NCBI GenBank assembly: GCA_049890215.1
Contig: JBMHBX010000030.1
Location: 1 to 9,618, forward strand
Direction: 5' to 3'
From: UBA685 sp049890215
Lineage (GTDB): Bacteria > Pseudomonadota > Alphaproteobacteria > Puniceispirillales > Puniceispirillaceae
Length of the DNA stretch: 9,618 nucleotides
The notes below the pieces were generated by a model. That model searched no databases. It saw only the letters and a list, made by a program, of their open reading frames with translations, and was not told the DNA's origin. The position numbers and the translations under genes are program-made. Shown piece after piece: positions 6,188-9,618 of the stretch (its first letter is position 1; each line of letters begins with the position of its first letter).

Positions 6188-8019
6188 GCCATCACCCCGG
6201 TTGGTGCGATTTTTGTCTGGGCAAGCATATCAGCATCTTTGTCAACAAAAAGCCGGAACCATATTTCCAATGAGATAAGCGCCCTTAATAGACGCGTATT
6301 ATTCTGTGTGCCGACCATATGCGCGTCAATTAGCTGAGAGACGATTTGTGTATCTATGATACCGCGTGCGGCAAACCGTCCGTCCAGAAGCATATCCTGA
6401 CAATACCATGACAAAGATTGGCGGAACCATTCTCCCACTGGCACGGTAAACATCTGTTTTTTGCGGTGTGTCAGCTCTTTGCCAAGAAGTGGCTCAACCG
6501 CTTTTTTATAAATCGCTTTGGTCTGACCGCCTGCCAGTTTCATCGCGCCCGGAACAGAAAAAGCAAACTCAGCCATTCTGTAATCAAGAAACGGTGATCT
6601 GACTTCAAGAGAATTGGCCATGGCCATCCTGTCTGGCTTTACCAGATTATTACCTGGCAGTAATGTCAGCGTTTCGGCAAGTAACACCTGATTAATCGGA
6701 TCTTGTGAAGATGATTTATGAAAGGCACCGGTAAGAGGCTCATAAGGATTGCCATCAAAAAAAGCGTCTCGTAATTCACCTGTCAAAAGAGAGGTGGCTT
6801 GCTCTTGTTGAATAAGGCCGGCTGTTCTGGCAAATGCCTCTTCCCACCCTGTTTTCAGATGATCTATGCGACCATCGGTAAAAAAATCTGTGTATTTTTC
6901 ATATCCGGCAAAAAGCTCATCAGCGCCATCTCCGGTCAAGACCATCTTGACATCATGCGCCGCCATAGCCGAAAGCTGATCGGTGGGCATAAAAGACACA
7001 TCACCATGAGGCTGATCACAATGCCAAATAAAACGAGGCCATAATTCATAAGCTTTCATAGGCATGATTTGCATTTGGTGCAAAGTGCCAAATCGTTTTG
7101 CTGCCTGCCTTGCAAAGCTTGTTTCATCAAAACGCTCATCATCAAACCCAATGGAATAGGTGTGAAGATTATCTGGCTTATAAAGGCTCATGAAACCAAC
7201 CACAGAACTGCTGTCAAGGCCGCCAGATAAAAAGGCACCAAATTTCGCATCACAACGCAAACGAATGCGCGTGGCATCATCAAGCAATGTTAAAAGTCTG
7301 GTAGTCGCCTCTGCCTCTGTCATGTCATCTTCTGGTGACACATCACCTAAATGCCAATATTGTGAGGTGCGCAGACCATTATTTTTGTCAATGATTGCCA
7401 TATGACCCGGCGAGAGGTGATGGATATCCTGAAAAGCTGTTTTTGGCTGCGGAATATAGTTTAAGGCCAGATATTCAGCGATCGCTGTCATATTTATCTT
7501 TGCAGAAATCCCCGCCGCCAATAGCGCTTTTATCTCTGAGGCGAAATAGAAAGTACCATTTGAATCTTTGCTGATATAAAGAGGCTTTACGCCTAAGCGG
7601 TCACGGTAGAGATATAAGGCCTCTTTATGCCGGTCATAAATCGCAATGGCAAACATGCCATTTAATCGCTGAACAAAATCAGCGCCCCACACTTCATAGG
7701 CCCGCACCAATACCTCAGTATCGCCTGACGTCTTAAAGTGGCACCCTAAGCTTTCAAGCTCTTCGCGCAATTCAATATAATTATAAATCTCACCATTTTG
7801 CACAAGGATGATGTTCCCATCATCAGACATTTGCGGCTGATTGGCAGAGGCGCTTAGATCAATAATGGACAAACGGCAATTGCCAAGAGAACAAAGACCC
7901 TCACTATATAGCCCTGTGTGATCTGGTCCCCGATGCAAGATAGCCTTTGCCATCTGCCCTGACACATTGTCTGACGGACGCCTTGAGTCTGCTGAAAATG
8001 TCCCAAAAATTCCACACAA
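6184..8019 (-). CDS. asnB: Glutamine-dependent asparagine-synthase-like amidotransferase
   Basis: This 611-residue two-domain enzyme releases ammonia from glutamine and uses it to amidate an ATP-activated carboxylate. The N-terminal class II glutaminase starts MCGIFGTF, with nucleophile Cys2. R49, N75-G76-E77 and D100 form the glutamine site. The C-terminal PP-loop synthetase carries SGGLDSSS (265-272) and GDGADELFAGY (363-373), and RMAMANSLEVRSPFLDYR later. All key residues look intact. AsnB homologues occur often in O-antigen and capsule loci, where some amidate sugar acids. Its place between a sugar aminotransferase and a nonulosonate synthase suggests such a role here, rather than housekeeping asparagine synthesis. 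The start is TTG, which must be right because the catalytic Cys has to be residue 2. The start lies 1 nt after the upstream stop and behind GAGAGG. Confidence 0.92.
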   Translation of the reverse strand: MCGIFGTFSADSRRPSDNVSGQMAKAILHRGPDHTGLYSEGLCSLGNCRLSIIDLSASANQPQMSDDGNIILVQNGEIYNYIELREELESLGCHFKTSGDTEVLVRAYEVWGADFVQRLNGMFAIAIYDRHKEALYLYRDRLGVKPLYISKDSNGTFYFASEIKALLAAGISAKINMTAIAEYLALNYIPQPKTAFQDIHHLSPGHMAIIDKNNGLRTSQYWHLGDVSPEDDMTEAEATTRLLTLLDDATRIRLRCDAKFGAFLSGGLDSSSVVGFMSLYKPDNLHTYSIGFDDERFDETSFARQAAKRFGTLHQMQIMPMKAYELWPRFIWHCDQPHGDVSFMPTDQLSAMAAHDVKMVLTGDGADELFAGYEKYTDFFTDGRIDHLKTGWEEAFARTAGLIQQEQATSLLTGELRDAFFDGNPYEPLTGAFHKSSSQDPINQVLLAETLTLLPGNNLVKPDRMAMANSLEVRSPFLDYRMAEFAFSVPGAMKLAGGQTKAIYKKAVEPLLGKELTHRKKQMFTVPVGEWFRQSLSWYCQDMLLDGRFAARGIIDTQIVSQLIDAHMVGTQNNTRLLRALISLEIWFRLFVDKDADMLAQTKIAPTGVMA

Positions 8020-8020
8020 A

Positions 8021-9526
8021 TTACTGCCCTCTCAAGAAATTCCGCACACAATTTATGATGCCTTGCTGCTGTTCTTTCTCTAGCATACTGCCTGAGGGAA
8101 GACATAGTGATTGCAAAAATAATTTTGATGACACCATTTCTGTTCTCGCATGAGGCTCAAACGCGCATGTTTGGCAAAGTGGCTGCATGTGCATAGGCTT
8201 CCATGCCGGGCGACATTCAATCATATTCCGGCGCAATTCATATAATAATTGATAAGGATGAAAGGGGATAATATCAGGATCAAGGGTGACCACAGTCAGC
8301 CACCTGTTCCCGCGGCATTCCGGCAATTCAGGCTGAAAGCTGATGCCGGGTATATCAGACAACCCCTCTTGATAGGCCAGAAAAATTTCGCGTCTGCTAT
8401 CCACTCTGTTGTCTAATAGCTCTAATTGTCCGAGGCCCACACCTGCCAGAATATTAGACATTCTGTAATTATAGGCAACGTGGCTGTGCTGATAATGTTC
8501 AGCCTCATCTCTGCCTTGTGTGGCAAGCATCCGTGCTTTTTTGATCAAATCCTCTCTGTCAGAGACCAAAGCGCCTCCGCCTGAGGTGGTGATGATTTTA
8601 TTCCCATTAAAAGAGTAGGTTGATAGCAAACCATGAGAGCCACTGGGCTTTCCTTTGTAGGTAGCACCAAGGCTTTCAGCAGCGTCTTCAATCACAGGCA
8701 CACCAAATCGCTCTGTTACCGCCAAAATGGCGTCCATATCTGCTGATTGCCCATAGATGTGAACCACAATAACAGCCTTGGGCAAACAGCCTCTTGCGGC
8801 GTCTTTTTGCAAGCGCCTTTCCAAAGCTTCTGGCGACATATTCCAGCTTTTCATATCACTATCAATCAGAACAGGACGCGCTTTTTCGTAAAAGATAGGC
8901 TGTATCGAGGCAGCAAAAGTTAGATCTGATACATAGACCAAATCACCCTCAGAGATATTCAGCACCCGAAGTGCCAAATGCAGGGCAGCTGTCCCAGATG
9001 ACAATGCCAAAGCATGAGCACGGCCAGAGGCTTTTTGCAAAGCTGATTCAAAAAGATTTAGATTTGGGCCGGCAGGGGCAATCCAGTTATCTTCAAATGC
9101 TCTGTTAACATATATTTGCTCGCTCTTTCCCATGTGAGGTGGTGAGAGCAATACACCGCCGGCAACGGTATCACGCGGCACCAAACCAACAGGTTTGTGA
9201 TGCGCATCAACCAGAACAATTGCGCTTATGAAATGATTTTGCGCAAACAGATCTGAGATATCTTCATGCGCTGCGTCAACAGGAAGGCTGACCGCTTCTT
9301 TGGGTGGAAATTCGCAAGCAAGGCTGTCCAGAGAGGCGCCTGATAAAAGCGCGCGCCTTATGTCACCATCTACAATTGTGCGCTGTAATCTGCCATCTTT
9401 GTCAACAAGCACGCATAGCTTGATACGAGACTGATTAATGATCGCCAGTATCTCACGCACGGTTGTGTCATTATGGACAAGTTCAAATTCGCTTATCATC
9501 AGTTTATACTCTTTTTTTGAACTCAT
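8021..9526 (-). CDS. CBS-pair / DegT-DnrJ-EryC1 sugar aminotransferase fusion
   Basis: This is a 501-residue fusion. Residues ~10-125 are a pair of CBS domains: the first contains TIVDGDIRRALL (50-61), the second HFISAIVLVDAHHKPVGL (98-115). Residues ~138-501 are a PLP aminotransferase of the PglE/EpsN/LegC kind, which puts an amino group at C4 of UDP-4-keto-6-deoxy-GlcNAc. It has SSGTAALHLAL (176-186), EDAAESLGA (280-288, D281 for the PLP ring nitrogen), SFNGNK (305-310, K310 as PLP lysine) and WKPMHMQP near the C-terminus. CBS pairs bind adenine nucleotides, so nucleotide control of amination is a reasonable inference. The CBS part resembles that of PtmE/LegF-type nucleotidyltransferases. 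Start may instead be ATG at 9499 (residue 10), where the CBS homology begins and AAAGAG precedes; the ATG at 9526 has no visible Shine-Dalgarno. Confidence 0.92.
   Translation of the reverse strand: MSSKKEYKLMISEFELVHNDTTVREILAIINQSRIKLCVLVDKDGRLQRTIVDGDIRRALLSGASLDSLACEFPPKEAVSLPVDAAHEDISDLFAQNHFISAIVLVDAHHKPVGLVPRDTVAGGVLLSPPHMGKSEQIYVNRAFEDNWIAPAGPNLNLFESALQKASGRAHALALSSGTAALHLALRVLNISEGDLVYVSDLTFAASIQPIFYEKARPVLIDSDMKSWNMSPEALERRLQKDAARGCLPKAVIVVHIYGQSADMDAILAVTERFGVPVIEDAAESLGATYKGKPSGSHGLLSTYSFNGNKIITTSGGGALVSDREDLIKKARMLATQGRDEAEHYQHSHVAYNYRMSNILAGVGLGQLELLDNRVDSRREIFLAYQEGLSDIPGISFQPELPECRGNRWLTVVTLDPDIIPFHPYQLLYELRRNMIECRPAWKPMHMQPLCQTCAFEPHARTEMVSSKLFLQSLCLPSGSMLEKEQQQGIINCVRNFLRGQ
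8027..8033 (-). promoter_or_regulatory. Ribosome binding site GAGAGGG inside the preceding gene's last codons
   Basis: The purine-rich GAGAGGG lies about 7 nt before the TTG start at 8019 and overlaps the last codons of the aminotransferase gene. The arrangement (TAA, one base, then TTG) suggests coupled re-initiation and supports the non-ATG start. Confidence 0.65.
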
Positions 9527-9529
9527 TCA

Positions 9530-9618
9530 TTATGTTGATTTTCGGCGATTAGAAAGTGACTTCAGCAATTCTTTATCCGTCATTATATAGACAATAAGGG
9601 CTAAACCGGAAGATAAAA
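9530..9618 (-). CDS. C-terminal end of an upstream gene, probably a membrane protein (partial)
   Basis: An open frame enters from the right edge and ends at TAA (9532-9530), giving 28 visible residues. It shows a short hydrophobic stretch (SSGLALIVYIM) followed by a charged, basic tail (TDKELLKSLSNRRKST). This looks like the end of a last transmembrane helix and a cytoplasmic tail, as in flippases or polymerases of glycan loci, but 28 residues cannot identify it. Its stop lies 3 nt from the next ATG, so it is probably in the same operon. An ATG inside the visible part (9584) could alternatively start a 17-codon ORF, which is less likely. Confidence 0.5.
   Translation of the reverse strand, partial: LSSGLALIVYIMTDKELLKSLSNRRKST

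Noticed and set aside
5880..6337. Two overlapping plus-strand open frames of 121-132 codons
   Set aside because: They lie opposite the aldolase and amidotransferase genes, whose motifs are unambiguous. Their translations show no recognisable domain, and the gene order leaves no room for them.
9504..9530. Eight-codon ORF starting at ATG 9530, overlapping the stop of the upstream gene
   Set aside because: It has no Shine-Dalgarno and no recognisable leader-peptide content. It most likely reflects the closely spaced ATGs at this junction.

Overview
The window is a compact, entirely minus-strand surface-sugar locus from a proteobacterium, most likely an alphaproteobacterium. The evidence for that is an elongator tRNA-Met at the left edge whose sequence looks alphaproteobacterial, a CTTGAC-type -35 in front of it, and protein sequences of proteobacterial type. 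Base composition is moderate (mid-40s % G+C by eye, not calculated). I cannot name the genus; a marine lineage is only a guess.

Layout, in the direction of transcription (right to left): the last codons of an upstream gene, probably a membrane protein (9530-9618); a CBS-pair/DegT-type sugar aminotransferase fusion (8021-9526); a glutamine-dependent asparagine-synthase-like amidotransferase (6184-8019); an HpcH/HpaI-CitE-like aldolase (5330-6187); a NeuB/LegI-type nonulosonate synthase (4279-5328); a PglD/NeuD-type acyltransferase (3672-4289); and a NeuC/LegG-type hydrolysing 2-epimerase (2507-3637). Junctions are 3 nt, 1 nt, a 4-nt ATGA overlap, 1 nt, an 11-nt overlap and 34 nt, so this is one operon. 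A 270-bp gap holds a long hairpin, a 21-bp near-palindrome and a plausible promoter. It is followed by a membrane-bound PglF/WbpM/CapD-type UDP-GlcNAc 4,6-dehydratase (335-2236). After another 190 bp comes tRNA-Met (69-145) with its own likely promoter.

The best-supported reading is synthesis of a legionaminic-acid-type 5,7-diamino nonulosonic acid. The dehydratase would make the 4-keto-6-deoxy sugar, the aminotransferase the 4-amine, the PglD-like enzyme the 4-N-acyl group (giving UDP-bacillosamine), the NeuC/LegG enzyme would release a 2,4-diamino-2,4,6-trideoxy mannose, and the NeuB/LegI enzyme would condense it with PEP. The CMP-transferase and glycosyltransferase are not in the window and may lie to the right. 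The amidotransferase and the aldolase have no place in the standard pathway. Because they are translationally locked between the aminotransferase and the synthase, they suggest a modified nonulosonate.

The points most worth a second look are: the CBS-aminotransferase fusion; the aldolase lacking the classical HpcH histidine; the amidotransferase/aldolase insert; the dehydratase, which probably starts at a CTG codon upstream of the obvious TTG; and the palindrome placed near -61 relative to the dehydratase promoter.
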